This document shows, in pieces, positions 9,207 to 17,911 of a DNA stretch of 64,000 nt; position 1 is the first letter of the stretch, and every line of letters starts with the position of its first letter. The position numbers and the translations under genes were made by a program. Location of the stretch: NCBI RefSeq assembly GCF_900129855.1, contig NZ_LT670819.1, forward strand, positions 248,001 through 312,000, read 5' to 3'. The stretch comes from Streptomyces sp. 3214.6 (lineage in GTDB: Bacteria; Actinomycetota; Actinomycetes; Streptomycetales; Streptomycetaceae). Under the pieces are notes generated by a model. The model had not been told where the DNA came from. It saw nothing but the letters and a program-made list of their open reading frames with translations, and did not search any database.

Positions 9207-9818
9207 TCAAAGGAAGTACACATAGCGGCGGCGTAAGCGCCTGGTGGGTGGTGCGGGTCTGCCCCAGATCCAGGGTCGGGCGCGGGAGTTGAGCTGGTCG
9301 GTGGCGACGTTTGTGGCGTGGGTGATGTGGCCTGGGTCGCCGAAGGAGCGTCCAGCCAGGGCGGTCTTGCGGAAGATGCGCCACCAGCCTTCCTGGAGGT
9401 TGAGCCAGCAGGCGCCGACCGGGATGAAGACGTGCTTGATGCGTGGGTGGTCCTCGAGCCAGGTCCGGGTGGACACGCTGTTGTGCGAGGACAGGTTGTC
9501 CGTGATCACGTAGATGTCCCCGGCGGGGTTGGCGTCCTCGACCAATTGGAGAAACTGCTGGTAGAAGGCGCTGTTGCGGGAAGTGGCGGTCATCGTGACC
9601 GCTTGACCGTCGCGGACGCGTAAGGCGCCGTAGACCCAGGTTTTCTCCGGTCCGCGGGAGTAGTCGATCTCGTTCTTGATGCGGTGCCCGTCCGGCGACC
9701 AGCCCGGTGCCGGCGGGAAAGCGCGGGGGATCACCGGGCCGAGTTCGTCGGCGCAGACCACCGTCGCGCCGGCGGGCGGGCTGGTGTAGAGCTCGACGAT
9801 CCGCGTCCTTTTCCCTCG
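9207..9818 (-). CDS. IS630 transposase orfB, copy 2
   Basis: Identical to orfB of copy 1, with the DDE motifs VVCADELGP and YVITDNLSSHNS and the stop inside the terminal repeat. Confidence 0.8.
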   Translation of the reverse strand, partial: RGKRTRIVELYTSPPAGATVVCADELGPVIPRAFPPAPGWSPDGHRIKNEIDYSRGPEKTWVYGALRVRDGQAVTMTATSRNSAFYQQFLQLVEDANPAGDIYVITDNLSSHNSVSTRTWLEDHPRIKHVFIPVGACWLNLQEGWWRIFRKTALAGRSFGDPGHITHATNVATDQLNSRARPWIWGRPAPPTRRLRRRYVYFL

Positions 9819-10333
9819 AAGTCCGGATCCTTCGAGCGCGTCCAGGATCGCGTGCGCCGCCAACGGACCCCTTCCGCGAGCAGAATCCGGCGCACCTGGG
9901 AGCGGCTGACCCCGATGCCCAGGCCCCGGGCCGCAGCGACCAGCGTGTCCAAGGTCCACTCCGAGGGCCCTGACTCGTCCGCGGCCCACATCTCGTTCGA
10001 CGGCTGCACCTCGAGTCGGCCGGGCGGGGTCTGCTTGACCAGGCCGACGATCCTCGAGCGTTCGGCTTCGGTGATCCTTCGCTTGCGGCCCTGCCCGCCC
10101 AGATCCTCCAGGCCCTCCAGCCCCAAGCGGTTGAAGCGGTGCAGCCAGCGGCGCACCGTCTTCTGACCGCACCTCAACTCGTCAGCTATCTGCGGGACCC
10201 GCCACCCCTCCCAGCTCAGCTCCACCATCCGGCACCGCTCCACCACATCCTTCGGCGCCTTTCTGGCCGACGCCAGGCGGTGGACCACCGCTTGCTCACC
10301 CTCTTCACGGCCCGGCCGTGCCCTCAACACCAT
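9731..10333 (-). CDS. IS630 transposase orfA, copy 2
   Basis: Protein sequence identical to orfA of copy 1, with the same helix-turn-helix and the GGGAAAA slippery site at 9809-9815. Confidence 0.8.
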   Translation of the reverse strand: MVLRARPGREEGEQAVVHRLASARKAPKDVVERCRMVELSWEGWRVPQIADELRCGQKTVRRWLHRFNRLGLEGLEDLGGQGRKRRITEAERSRIVGLVKQTPPGRLEVQPSNEMWAADESGPSEWTLDTLVAAARGLGIGVSRSQVRRILLAEGVRWRRTRSWTRSKDPDFEGKGRGSSSSTPARPPARRWSAPTNSAR

Positions 10334-10424
10334 GACCCAGCACCCGCCCCCGAGTACCCGAAACCGCCCCGCTACCAGCAGCTATACCCACCGAAAGAGG
10401 AATCCAGCACTAGTGCTGGATTCC

Positions 10425-11036
10425 TCAAAGGATGTACACATAGCGGCGACGTAAGCGTCTGGTGGGTGGTGCGGGTCTGCCCCAGATCCATGGTTTGGCG
10501 CGGGCGTTGAGTTGGTCGGTGGCGACGTTGGTGGCGTGGGTGATGTGGCCTGGGTCGCCGAAGGAGCGTCCGGCCAGGGCGGTCTTGCGGAAAATGCGCC
10601 ACCAGCCTTCTTGGAGGTTGAGCCAGCAGGCGCCGACTGGGATGAAGACGTGCTTGATACGTGGGTGGTCCTCGAGCCAGGTGCGGGTGGACACGCTGTT
10701 GTGCGAGGACAGGTTGTCCGTGATCACGTAGATGTCTCCGGCGGGGTTGGCGTCCTCGACCAGTTGAAGGAACTGCTGGTAGAAGGCGCTGTTGCGGGAG
10801 GTGGCGGTCAGTGTGATCGCTTGCCCGTCCCGGGCTCGCAGGGCACCGTAGACCCAGGTCTTCTCCGGTCCGCGGGAGTAGTCGATCTCGTTCTTGATGC
10901 GGTGTCCGTCCGGCGACCAGCCCGGTGCCGGCGGGAAAGTGCGTGGGATCACCGGGCCGAGCTCGTCGGCGCAGACCACCGTCGCGCCGTCGGGCGGGCT
11001 GGTGTAGAGCTCGACGATCCGCGTCCTTTTCCCTCG
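10425..11036 (-). CDS. IS630 transposase orfB, copy 3
   Basis: DDE half of the copy 3 transposase, from GKRTRIVELYTSPP to RRRYVYIL. All catalytic-region motifs match copies 1 and 2; changes are mostly conservative, so it may be active. Confidence 0.78.
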   Translation of the reverse strand, partial: RGKRTRIVELYTSPPDGATVVCADELGPVIPRTFPPAPGWSPDGHRIKNEIDYSRGPEKTWVYGALRARDGQAITLTATSRNSAFYQQFLQLVEDANPAGDIYVITDNLSSHNSVSTRTWLEDHPRIKHVFIPVGACWLNLQEGWWRIFRKTALAGRSFGDPGHITHATNVATDQLNARAKPWIWGRPAPPTRRLRRRYVYIL

Positions 11037-11581
11037 AAGCCGGGGTCCTTCGACCGGGTCCAGGAGCGGGTGCGGCGCCAGCGCACCCCCTCGGCCAGCA
11101 GGATCCTGCGCACCTGGGAACGGCCCACCTGGATGCCCAGCTCCCGGGCGGCGGCGGCCAGTGCGTCCAGGGTCCACTCCGCCGGTCCGGCCTCGTCGGG
11201 CGCCCATATGTCGTTCGACGGCTGGACCTCGAGCCGGCCGGGCGGGGTCTGTTTGACCAGGCCGATGATCCGGGAGCGTTCGGCCTCGGTGATCCTTCGT
11301 TTGCGGCCCTGCCCGCCCAGATCCTCCAGGCCCTCCAGCCCGGAGCGGTTGAAGCGGTGCAGCCACCGGCGCACCGTCTTCTGACTGCACCTCAGCTCGT
11401 CGGCGATCTGAGGGACCAGCCACCCTTCCCAGCTCAGTTCCACCATTCGGCACCGCTCCACCACAACCTTCGGCGCTTTTCTGGCCGCGGCCAGACGGTG
11501 GACCACCGCTTGCTCGCCCTCGTCACGGCCCGGCCGTGCCCGTAACACCATCGTCCAGCACCCGCCCCCGAGTACCCGCAA
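10949..11581 (-). CDS. IS630 transposase orfA, copy 3
   Basis: A 210-residue frame homologous to orfA of copies 1 and 2 with conservative replacements (PQIADELRCSQKTVRRWLHR). The slippery GGGAAAA at 11027-11033 is conserved although surrounding bases differ, which supports its functional use. Confidence 0.78.
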   Translation of the reverse strand: MRVLGGGCWTMVLRARPGRDEGEQAVVHRLAAARKAPKVVVERCRMVELSWEGWLVPQIADELRCSQKTVRRWLHRFNRSGLEGLEDLGGQGRKRRITEAERSRIIGLVKQTPPGRLEVQPSNDIWAPDEAGPAEWTLDALAAAARELGIQVGRSQVRRILLAEGVRWRRTRSWTRSKDPGFEGKGRGSSSSTPARPTARRWSAPTSSAR

Positions 11582-11631
11582 CTGCCCCGCTACCAGCAGC
11601 TATACCCACCGAAAGCGGAATCCAGCACTAG

Positions 11632-11826
11632 GCAACAGGCGTCACAGCCGTCCCAGCGGTGATCGAACCGGGATCGGCTGCCGCGCCGCACTGGAGCTCG
11701 CTGATGCTGTCTGGGCGGACGAGCCGGCGACAGGGGGGCCACACGTTCCCACAGGCCATCAGGCGCAAGATCGACAGGCACCCAACAGATCCTGCCGACA
11801 CGACACCCAACTGCCAAGTCACACAA
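11632..11826 (-). pseudogene. IS5-type transposase N-terminal remnant
   Basis: From ATG 11826 the frame includes WVPVDLAPDGLWERVAPL, the usual opening of actinobacterial IS5/IS402-type transposases (W..LIxPLLPxRPxR). The frame then runs into scrambled sequence and ends at the IS630 copy 3 border. No DDE domain remains. Confidence 0.55.
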
Positions 11827-11910
11827 GGCATTTCATTCCGAAACGATCAGTTGGACGGTGGGGCGGCAGACATGTACTACGTTTCTCCTGTTTCACCGGT
11901 GACGTCACAT

Positions 11911-13008
11911 TCAGAGGCCGGCAGCGAAATGGTGCACGCTCTCGACGGTCGCGTCGTACATGTCCGGGGTGGCGGCCCGGAGCATCAGATCGCCTCCGTG
12001 GCACGTCCCTGCCACTGTCCGTGACGTGGCCTCGACCCCGGCCTCGACGAGACGGCGGTGGTAGACCAGCCCCTCGTCACGCAGCGGGTCGAGCTCGTTG
12101 ACGGAGATGGCGTGCGGCGGCAGTCCGGACAGGTCCTCGACCGTCGCGTGGTAGGGCCAACAGAGGGGATCGGTGGCGTGCTCAGCACCGGGGTCGTAGA
12201 CCTCAGCGAAGATCGCGGACCCGTCACACGCCATGAAGTACCCGTCGTTCTCGACGAGCGACGGCAATGCCGCTTCACGCTCCTCGGCGCTGGCGCCGTA
12301 GAGGCCCGAGATGTACGGCGCCAGAGCGTAGACACCGTCGACGGCCGCGAGCCTGCCCTCGCGCTTGGCACGGATCGCGGTGGCGAGCGCAAGGTTGCCC
12401 CCACCTGACTCGCCCGCGACGGTGAGTGTGGAGATCCCCAGCGCCGCGCGGTGCTCGTGCACCCAGTCGAGCGCTGCTGCGCAGTCGTCGAGGCCGGCCG
12501 GGAACGGGTGCGCACCGAGTTCGCCACCACCGTTGCGGAACTCGACGCCGATGACGACGAGTCCGGTGGCGGCCAGCTCATCCTGGGACCGTGCGTAGAT
12601 CGGCCCCGAGCCCTTGCACATCACCATGGCGCCACCGTGCAGGTACAGGATCCCGGGCAACGGCGGGGCAGAGGAGTCCGCGGGCCGTGTCACGTACAGC
12701 TGGATGTCGTTGCCGGCCGGGCCGGTGATCGTCTCGGTGCGGTGGTCGAGCCCCGCTATCGGCTCCAGGCCGTCGACGAGCGTGGCGAGGAGTCCCTCGG
12801 TCCCGGCCTCGGCGGCCATGACGAACTCGAGTAGCTGCTCCCGCGGGGCGTCGGGACCGAACGGGGCAGGCTCGATGTTGTCGTCCAGGCCGAAGGGTGT
12901 CAGTGCCTCGACGACCCGTGGATCGGTGCGTGGGTCGGTACGCAGGTTTCGGGTGTGGTCGCCCAGGCGTCCGGGCCGTTCGATCGCCGTTGTGCTGTCC
13001 GAATTCAT
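11911..13008 (-). CDS. Alpha/beta hydrolase, HSL (fold-3) family
   Basis: A 365-residue esterase/lipase-like protein. The oxyanion-hole motif LYLHGGAMV lies near residue 125, the nucleophile elbow GESGGGNLALA near 210, the probable acid in NELDPLRDEG and the probable catalytic His in GTCHGGDLML. These order and spacings match hormone-sensitive-lipase-type esterases that cleave short acyl esters. ATG 13008 is preferred over GTG 13014 because an AAAGG ribosome site sits seven bases before it. It is divergent from the SDR at 13406; the region between holds operator/leader cassette copy 1, so both may share control. The substrate is unknown. Confidence 0.82.
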   Translation of the reverse strand: MNSDSTTAIERPGRLGDHTRNLRTDPRTDPRVVEALTPFGLDDNIEPAPFGPDAPREQLLEFVMAAEAGTEGLLATLVDGLEPIAGLDHRTETITGPAGNDIQLYVTRPADSSAPPLPGILYLHGGAMVMCKGSGPIYARSQDELAATGLVVIGVEFRNGGGELGAHPFPAGLDDCAAALDWVHEHRAALGISTLTVAGESGGGNLALATAIRAKREGRLAAVDGVYALAPYISGLYGASAEEREAALPSLVENDGYFMACDGSAIFAEVYDPGAEHATDPLCWPYHATVEDLSGLPPHAISVNELDPLRDEGLVYHRRLVEAGVEATSRTVAGTCHGGDLMLRAATPDMYDATVESVHHFAAGL

Positions 13009-13186
13009 TATCACGCCTTTGCTCTCCCGCCGTCTGTTTTCCCGACGGCCACTGTGGATCGCCCAGACAATCGCAGTTCAGCACCCCCCAGCCCGCCGAG
13101 TGAATCACGTACAGCAAGGGCAGTGGCCGGGCTGCCGCCGGGCATCTCGGCAGCACCCGCGCCATCAACCCTGACTTGCCGATCCG

Positions 13187-13316
13187 CTGGTGTCAACAGT
13201 GGTGCTAACTCTGCTGTCAATATCGGTGTCACCATCGTTGACACGCTTTGGGTGAGTGGCCATGATGACGACGGGGTCGCTGCCACCCTCTCCGACACGC
13301 CAGGAAGGGACAGCGC
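13187..13316 (+). promoter_or_regulatory. Operator/promoter cassette, copy 1
   Basis: A cluster of TGTCAAC-like half-sites (13191-13197, TGTCAAT 13215-13221, TGTCACC 13228-13234) faces an inverted GTTGACA at 13237-13243. The last half-site contains TTGACA (13238-13243), a good -35 box, with CATGAT at 13261-13266 after exactly 17 bases as a possible -10 box. An operator overlapping the -35 implies repression. GGAAGGGA at 13303-13310 is the ribosome site of the leader ORF. The block recurs at 19957 (continued at 20850) and 26485. Confidence 0.62.
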
Positions 13317-13409
13317 ATGACAGTCATCCGAGAAGAGCTGTGCTGCAGGCCCGCCCCGGAGGGACGCACGGTGAAAGCGCTCGTTGATCACAGGAACGGT
13401 GACCGATGA
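13317..13409 (+). CDS. 30-codon leader ORF, cassette copy 1
   Basis: A small ORF beginning MTVIREELCCRPAP and ending NGDR, with a strong ribosome site. Its stop overlaps the SDR start by ATGA, so it is translationally coupled to that gene. The same ORF with one or a few changes lies at 20856 and 26606, always after the operator block. Conservation of frame, length and overlap supports translation. It may be a translational coupler; the two adjacent Cys codons could sense cysteine supply, but that is speculation. Confidence 0.5.
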   Translation: MTVIREELCCRPAPEGRTVKALVDHRNGDR

Positions 13410-14233
13410 ACGGCACTGAACTGTCCACCGCGCGCCGCCTGCTCGGGAAGCTGCCCTTCGTCGACCCGGGCCGGCCCCCGCTGCCCGCGAGAACCGCGTT
13501 CCTGACCGGTGCCAGCTCGGGCATCGGCAAGGCGCTGGCAGCCGAGCTGTGCGCCCGCGGCTACGACGTGTACCTCACCGCGCGCAGAATCGAGGTCCTG
13601 GAAGAACTGCGGTCACAGCTCACCGCCGCGTTCCCGCAGTGTTCGGTGACCGTGGCCGCCCTCGACGTGACCGAGCACGAGGCCGTGGCGCGGACGGTCG
13701 ACGACGCGGCCCGGCAACTGGGCGGCCTCGGAATGGTCATCGCCAACGCGGGGGTCGACATGGGGGGCAACATCGGGGAGGGCCGCTTCGCGGCGCACCG
13801 CACGGTGGTCGAGGTCAATCTGCTGGGTGCGATGGCGACCATCGACGCGGCCGTCGCACACTTCCGCAACAAGGGCGGCGGGCAGGTGGTGGGCTTTTCC
13901 TCCGTCGTGGCCGGGGCGGGCCTGCCGGGCGGGGCGCCGTACTGCGCCTCCAAGGCAGGGATCACGAGGTACCTTCAGTCGCTGCGAGGCGAGCTGTGGA
14001 ACAGCGGCATCACCGTGACCACGGTCGCCCCCGGCTACATCGACACCCCGATCAACGAAGCCCTGGGCGACAAACGGCCGTTCCTCATCGACACCCGCAC
14101 GGGCGCCCGCAAGATCATGGACCGCATCGAGTCCGGCGCCGTCCACGCGACAGTGCCCCGGGTGCCCTGGACCGTCGTCGAATACCTGCTGGCCCGGCTC
14201 CCGACCCGTCTGCTGCGGAAGGTCAATGCCTGA
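13406..14233 (+). CDS. Short-chain dehydrogenase/reductase
   Basis: A 275-residue classical SDR. The cofactor motif TGASSGIGKALA lies near residues 35-46, NAGV follows the beta-4 strand (MVIANAGVDMGG), and the catalytic Ser and YxxxK are in GFSSVVAGAG and YCASKAGITRY. It likely oxidises or reduces a hydroxyl/keto group with NAD(P). About 26 N-terminal residues (MNGTELSTARRLLGKLPFVD) precede the Rossmann fold; the same N-terminus is found alone at 26695, so this end belongs to the duplicated cassette. It is coupled to the leader ORF and followed 0.4 kb later by an MFS transporter. Confidence 0.85.
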   Translation: MNGTELSTARRLLGKLPFVDPGRPPLPARTAFLTGASSGIGKALAAELCARGYDVYLTARRIEVLEELRSQLTAAFPQCSVTVAALDVTEHEAVARTVDDAARQLGGLGMVIANAGVDMGGNIGEGRFAAHRTVVEVNLLGAMATIDAAVAHFRNKGGGQVVGFSSVVAGAGLPGGAPYCASKAGITRYLQSLRGELWNSGITVTTVAPGYIDTPINEALGDKRPFLIDTRTGARKIMDRIESGAVHATVPRVPWTVVEYLLARLPTRLLRKVNA

Positions 14234-14649
14234 CCGCCCAGGCCCGGGTACCACTCACGCGCCGGTGCCGAGCCGCCATCACCCGGTGACCGTCGGGCCG
14301 GGCCAAGCCTTCGGCGTGCACCGCACACCCGGCCCTGGTGCCACCCAGCACCTGCCCGCTACCGAGCCCCCCGGCTGGTTCCATCACCTGCCGCAGCGCC
14401 CGCCAGAGCGCCCCGCACGCCCTGAGCACTACGTCGACTACGTCTGGGCCGGTTGACCGCCTGCCGCCGGCCTGCGCCCCCGAACGCGTCCGGGTCGAGC
14501 CACTCTCTCTGCCCGGAGGCTCCTTTCGCCGCTCCAGTACTGGACACGGCACCCGACCGCCTACCAGTTCTGAGGTTTCTGACGATGCTCCTCTTCCCTC
14601 CCGCTCCCGCGCCCGCCTGCCAGGCGGCCCTCCGTGCAAGGGGCATTCA
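14234..14649. other. Gap between SDR and MFS gene
   Basis: No supported gene. A 76-codon frame starting at 14226 overlaps the SDR stop but is Pro/His-rich low complexity. An AAGGGG site at its right end (14638-14643) serves the MFS start. Confidence 0.4.
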
Positions 14650-15897
14650 GTGAAAACGACCAGCGACACCGCGCTGACGTTCACCGTCGCTGCTGCCCTG
14701 GTCGCCGGAGTCACGCTCGGCAGCAGCGGCAGTAACGTGATGCCCGTCTTCGTGGACGACTTCGCCGACCGCTTCGACCTGTCCAGCACCAGCGCCGGAC
14801 TCGTCGCCGCCAGCCAGCTGACGGCGGTCGCGATCACCACCCTCCTGCTCGCCGACCGCGCCGCCCGCCCCGGACGCGTCCGGATGGCCCGCAGCGGGCT
14901 GGCCCTGGCCACCGCGGGATTCATCGGCGCCGCCCTCGCCTTCGACATTCTGACGCTGATCGCGGCCGGCCTGGTGCTCGGCGCCGGGCTCGGAGCCGTC
15001 TACGCCGCCTCCACCGCCGCCCTGGCCGGCGCCGGCGGCGACGCCGACAAGACCTCCTCGATCGCCGTCACCGGCGCGCTGTTCGCGAGTGCCCTGCTGA
15101 TCCTCGCCTTCCCGGCCGTCAACGAGTCCGCAGGCGGGGGAACCGGCTTCTTCCTGCTGGCCGTGTGCTGCCTGCCTGGCTGGTTCCTGGTGGGCCGCCT
15201 TCCCGACGGCCCGGGCCCGGCGGGCAGTCCTTCCGCGCCCGCCCCCAACGCGAACTGCTCCCGGTCGGCCCGTCCCTCCGCCGTGCTGCTGGCCGGTGCC
15301 GGCCTCCTGATGGCCGTCACGCAGGGAGTCTGGTCCTACGCCTCCGTCCTGGGGCGCGGCCACACCGGCATGTCCGCCTCTGCGCTCTCCGCCGTCCTGG
15401 CCATCTCCAGCGTCGTCGCACTCGCCGGAGCCGTAGCCGGACCGCTCGCCGTGAAGCGTTTCGGCCGCCTGCGCTCGATGACCGGGTTCGTCGTCGTCGA
15501 AGCGTTCAGCACGGGGCTCCTCATCGTCACCCACAGCCCCACCCTGTTCATCGCCACCGCTGTCATCTGGCAGACGTGCTGGCTGGCCGTCCTGGTACAG
15601 ATACTCGCCGCCGCCTCGGTCATCGACTCCACCGGACGGTGGGTGGCCGCCCTCAGCGGCGCCGGAGCACTCGGCGCAGGCATCGGCCCCCTGGCCGTCG
15701 GCACAATCATGGACAACATGGGCGACGGCGTCCTGAGCATCCTCCTCACCGCCGGAACACTCATCGCCGCACTCCCCCTCCTCAAGATGACCGCATCCAG
15801 CGACGCGGCAGCAACCACTGCATCCGTCACACCCCACCCGCAGGCCACGCCCATCGCGAGGACGACCACCGAGAAACCAGCCGCACCAGCGGAATGA
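14650..15897 (+). CDS. MFS transporter
   Basis: A 415-residue membrane protein with about twelve hydrophobic helices, beginning VKTTSDTALTFTVAAALVAG. The segment LLADRAARPGRVRMARSG has the charged loop-2/3 character of MFS carriers, and a second half resumes near SAVLLAGAGLLMAVTQGVW. GTG 14650 is chosen because AAGGGG lies six bases upstream and the preceding frame is Pro/Ser-rich. Usual role: proton-linked uptake or efflux of a small molecule. Its position behind the SDR suggests transport of that pathway's substrate or product. Confidence 0.82.
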   Translation: MKTTSDTALTFTVAAALVAGVTLGSSGSNVMPVFVDDFADRFDLSSTSAGLVAASQLTAVAITTLLLADRAARPGRVRMARSGLALATAGFIGAALAFDILTLIAAGLVLGAGLGAVYAASTAALAGAGGDADKTSSIAVTGALFASALLILAFPAVNESAGGGTGFFLLAVCCLPGWFLVGRLPDGPGPAGSPSAPAPNANCSRSARPSAVLLAGAGLLMAVTQGVWSYASVLGRGHTGMSASALSAVLAISSVVALAGAVAGPLAVKRFGRLRSMTGFVVVEAFSTGLLIVTHSPTLFIATAVIWQTCWLAVLVQILAAASVIDSTGRWVAALSGAGALGAGIGPLAVGTIMDNMGDGVLSILLTAGTLIAALPLLKMTASSDAAATTASVTPHPQATPIARTTTEKPAAPAE

Positions 15898-16375
15898 AAC
15901 ACCCGCCCCACGATGTGTCGGCGACGGCTGAGACCACTCCGAACCGTTGCACAAGCCGGTGGCGGCGCGGCCCACGACTGTGCCTGCCTGATCCCGCCCC
16001 GGGTGGCGTCACGCCGCTGCTGACGCCACCCGAACCACTCCATGGCAACCCGGTAATTCGGGCTGTCCGCGCCGCTCCGCCCCGCGGCTGGTACGGGACC
16101 CCGTTGACAATCACCGAGCTGATCCGTGCCCCGGACTCCCTGCGCACCGCAGCCAGCGCCGCCGGTCTGCCGCTGCGTCACCCTGTACGACGTCTGGGTG
16201 CGCTCCCCGCTTTTCCTGGAGTCCGCCTGCTCCCACCGCCGGTGGCCATACGTCCGCGTGGCACCGTACAACCCGCCGGACCCCGACGCGCTGCTGAGCT
16301 ACTCTCGTCAATGTTCTCGGTCGGCACCTCGATTCCTGATCAGCTTCAGGGAGTTCTTCGGCAACCCTCACCTGC
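15898..16375. other. Non-coding or decayed stretch
   Basis: All frames are short or of poor composition; no IS end or RNA gene recognised. Probably decayed sequence between the MFS gene and the MMPL remnant. Confidence 0.35.
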
Positions 16376-16588
16376 CAAGCCTCCCTCCTGACCGCCTCGG
16401 GATCGTTCGTCTTCGCCATCGGTGTCCAGTTGGACGCGTTCGTCGTCCGCATGACCCTCGTACCGGCCGTGATGGGATCCTGGACCGCCGTGCGTGGTGA
16501 CTTCCCCGGTGCGCAGCGGGCGCTCCCCGACGGGGACATGCCGGCGAACGGCTTACGCGTCACCTGGACGCATCCGCACCGGTTCTGA
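16376..16588 (+). pseudogene. MMPL-family transporter C-terminal remnant
   Basis: In one frame ending at the TGA 16586-16588 the sequence reads GSFVFAIGVQLDAFVVRMT followed by LVPAVMG and a tail with PDGDMP. This is the last membrane segment of MMPL lipid/drug exporters (GVAFDAFVVRMTLVPAVM-type). Nothing upstream continues the family, so it is only the end of a lost gene. Bases 16589-16951 show no supported feature. Confidence 0.6.
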
Positions 16589-16951
16589 CGTCGGCCTCCT
16601 CCGGTCAGTCCCTGAGGCGGCGAGGCGCCCGCCTCACCAAGTGTTGGGCCCCACGGTTCGGTTTCGCCCGGGCGCCCGGCTGCCTCGGCATCTTGCCAGC
16701 CTGTGAGGGCGAGTTGGTCGCTGTGGCCTTCAACCACCGTGTCGCATTCGAGGGGTTCGCCCATCTCAATGGGACGCCGGCGCTCGGCGTGCGCCGCCGG
16801 GAACGGACTGTTCGATTCAGCGACGGTTGCAAGGCAGGCAGATGGGGTTTCATCTCCACGCCCAGGTGACCTCCTCGGCCGCCGTGTGCAACGTCCCGCG
16901 AGCCTGGGCCGGGCGTTGACGGGTGCAAGGGACCCGGACGCTCAAGGCGGG

Positions 16952-17911
16952 TCAGCGCATGCTCGAGTGACCGCGTCCGCGGCGGGGTGCTGCCGTGTGT
17001 CCGACCGTGGCCGCCAGTTTGGGCAACCGGCGCCAGTCCAGGTGCGGTTGATGCTTGGGAACACCGGGCCGCTTGCGGGGAAGGCGGACGCGCAGCGCGC
17101 CGGGGGTGATACGGCAGTGCACCGGGGTGGGCAGGACAAGGGCTTCGCCGTCGAGGCCGGCCTCGATCTCCGCGCGGTCTGCGTCGATGACGACCTCGGG
17201 GGCAGTGAGGATGGTGAGGCCGTCCGGTTCGGGGTCCAGGAGCAGCGCGGCGGCCTCGGCCGCGCTGTCCACCCGGGCGCCGAGGACGCCGAGCGGGGCG
17301 CTGTCGAGGCGTTCGCGCCGGCCGAATCTGAAGGGGTCGTCCGTGCGGTAGGGATTGTTGCCGACCAGCACGGCCTGCGGGTCGGTGAGGGTGTTGTTCC
17401 CGGCGCGGGCGGTGAGCCGGGGGCCCTGCTGCCGGGTGAGGAGATCGGGCAGTAGGTCGAGGCTGGTGCTGATTTCGTCTTCGCGGTACGCGGGACTCTG
17501 GACGATGGCCGCATAAGCGCCGAACGAGGCGTTGTTGACGAAGGGGTGTCGGCCGGCGAAGCCGAGGTCGATGCGGACCTCCACACCGTCGGTGAGTGCG
17601 TCGAGGCAGGTGGCGGGGTCGACGCGGTCGAGGCCGAGGTCCATGGCGAAGTGGTTGCGGGTCCCCGCGCTGATCACCAGGAAGGGGATGTCGTGCTCGG
17701 CGGCGACGGCCGCGACCAGGGCCTGGGTGCCGTCGCCCCCGGCGACCCCCAGCAGGTCCGCGCCGTCCGCGACGGCGGCACGGGCCAGGGCGGCGACGTC
17801 CTGGTGGGACTCCGGGTCCAGCAGGATGACGCGCGCGCCCAGCCGCTCAGCTTTGTCCTTTACTGGTGACCAACTCGACTGACATGGACCACAGTTGACA
17901 TACAATCGCAT
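16952..17911 (-). CDS. Diacylglycerol/sphingosine-kinase-family protein
   Basis: About 319 residues. The catalytic-domain signature GVAGGDGTQALVAAVAAEHD is followed by VISAGTRNHFAMDLGLDR, the nucleotide-binding core of the DAGK/LCB5/YegS group; a beta-sandwich C-terminal half follows (LVGNNPYR, ALVLPTPVHCRITPGALRV). Such enzymes phosphorylate lipid hydroxyls with ATP. The N-terminus is uncertain: ATG 17911 gives MRLYVNCGPCQSSWSPVKD, and the frame is open somewhat further. It diverges from the subtilase pseudogene, whose signal-peptide sequence overlaps this start, so one of the two 5' ends is probably disturbed. Confidence 0.72.
   Translation of the reverse strand: MRLYVNCGPCQSSWSPVKDKAERLGARVILLDPESHQDVAALARAAVADGADLLGVAGGDGTQALVAAVAAEHDIPFLVISAGTRNHFAMDLGLDRVDPATCLDALTDGVEVRIDLGFAGRHPFVNNASFGAYAAIVQSPAYREDEISTSLDLLPDLLTRQQGPRLTARAGNNTLTDPQAVLVGNNPYRTDDPFRFGRRERLDSAPLGVLGARVDSAAEAAALLLDPEPDGLTILTAPEVVIDADRAEIEAGLDGEALVLPTPVHCRITPGALRVRLPRKRPGVPKHQPHLDWRRLPKLAATVGHTAAPRRGRGHSSMR

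Larger units (their letters stand above)
9196..10409 (-). mobile_element. IS630-family element, tandem copy 2
   Basis: Same orientation, length (1214 bp between CTAG blocks) and ends as copy 1; the CTAG at 9192-9195 is shared with copy 1 and that at 10410-10413 with copy 3. Identity with copy 1 argues for a very recent duplication or tandem insertion, and makes assembly collapse or expansion possible here. Confidence 0.87.
10414..11627 (-). mobile_element. IS630-family element, tandem copy 3 (divergent)
   Basis: Same length and orientation, but with many substitutions relative to copies 1 and 2, so it is an older or independently arrived relative. Its left end has GGATGTACAC instead of GGAAGTACAC and its right end GAAAGCGGAATCC instead of GAAAGAGGAATCC. 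It is followed by CTAG at 11628-11631 and then by a truncated transposase fragment. Confidence 0.87.
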
